A stretch of 5,953 nt of DNA from Alphaproteobacteria bacterium UBA7371. GTDB taxonomy: Bacteria > Pseudomonadota > Alphaproteobacteria > UBA8317. Positions 5,709 to 5,953 of this stretch are shown one piece after another. The first letter of the stretch is position 1; each line of letters opens with the position of its first letter. The notes beneath the pieces are model-generated. The model saw nothing but the letters and a program-made list of their open reading frames with translations, was not told the DNA's origin and searched no databases. The stretch lies in contig DKOD01000009.1 of the NCBI GenBank assembly GCA_002469865.1, positions 1 to 5,953 of the forward strand, given 5' to 3'. The position numbers and the translations under genes were made by a program.

Positions 5709-5953
5709 GCCCCAATTTTGGCGAACGTCGCGACGGTGCGATCCCTCAATTTGTTCTTTTGCATTACACCGACATGGCCACCGCGCATCTTGCCTTGGAA
5801 CGGCTGTGTGATCCCGATTCCCAAGTGAGCGCTCATTACCTCATAAGCCGTTGGGGGCAAGTATTCTCCCTTGTTCCTGAAGATATGCGCGCCTGGCATG
5901 CTGGGGTTGGTTCCTATGCTGGCATCACAGACATGAACAGCCATTCCATCGGG
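5693..5953 (+). CDS. N-acetylmuramoyl-L-alanine amidase (AmpD/AmiD type), N-terminal part (cut by window edge)
   Basis: The first 87 codons of a zinc amidase of the amidase_2 (AmpD/AmiD/PGRP) fold, which cuts the bond between N-acetylmuramic acid and L-alanine in peptidoglycan or its anhydro-muropeptides. Visible signs are FVLLHYTDM (20-28) with the first zinc ligand His24, LERLCDPDSQVSAHYLISRWGQVFSLVPE (35-63), the RAWHAG motif (66-71) and NSHSIG (82-87). The family's catalytic Glu of the SIG-x-E motif would fall two codons past the edge, and the later His/Asp zinc ligands are also outside. The N-terminus (MQQYISPNFGERRDG) has no signal peptide or lipobox, which favours a cytoplasmic AmpD-like recycling enzyme over the lipoprotein AmiD. 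It overlaps the preceding J-domain gene by 16 bp in another frame, so it is probably co-transcribed and translationally coupled. Confidence 0.93.
   Translation, partial: MQQYISPNFGERRDGAIPQFVLLHYTDMATAHLALERLCDPDSQVSAHYLISRWGQVFSLVPEDMRAWHAGVGSYAGITDMNSHSIG

Noticed and set aside
5588..5944. Minus-strand open frame opposite the J-domain/amidase junction
   Set aside because: It spans two well-supported overlapping plus-strand genes and shows no domain of its own.

Overview
This is an ordinary stretch of Gram-negative, most likely alphaproteobacterial, chromosome. The reasons are an EttA-type ABC-F protein, an outer-membrane lipid-asymmetry pair (MlaA plus MlaC) and a TerB/J-domain gene overlapping a peptidoglycan amidase gene, an arrangement I associate with Alphaproteobacteria. 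Base composition looks moderate and even. I see no tRNA, rRNA, CRISPR array, insertion sequence or phage gene. Placement below class level would be a guess.

Layout, left to right. Positions 1-548 (minus) hold the N-terminal third or so of a photolyase/cryptochrome-family protein, cut by the left edge. After a 60-bp gap comes a complete 12-helix major facilitator superfamily transporter (609-1787, minus). A 178-bp divergent intergenic region (1788-1965) carries a 9-bp inverted repeat and weak promoter candidates. ettA, the translational throttle ATPase, lies on the plus strand (1966-3645). It converges, with only 16 bp between stop codons, on a minus-strand pair transcribed leftward: mlaA (4252-4998) then mlaC (3662-4252), joined by a TAATG stop/start overlap. 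A 50-bp divergent gap with a 13-bp palindrome at its centre separates mlaA from a plus-strand TerB/J-domain gene (5049-5708). That gene overlaps by 16 bp an N-acetylmuramoyl-L-alanine amidase gene that runs off the right edge.

The right half is biased to cell-envelope maintenance: MlaA and MlaC move phospholipids from the outer membrane back toward the inner membrane, and the amidase trims or recycles peptidoglycan. EttA gates translation according to ATP/ADP ratio. The photolyase repairs UV lesions or senses light. The transporter's substrate cannot be read from sequence. There is no obvious new multi-gene system here. The points most worth a second look are the MlaA homologue without a lipobox cysteine, the probably mis-set (non-AUG) start of the transporter, the inverted repeat next to that start, a perfect 10-bp hairpin inside mlaA, and the palindrome between mlaA and the J-domain gene.
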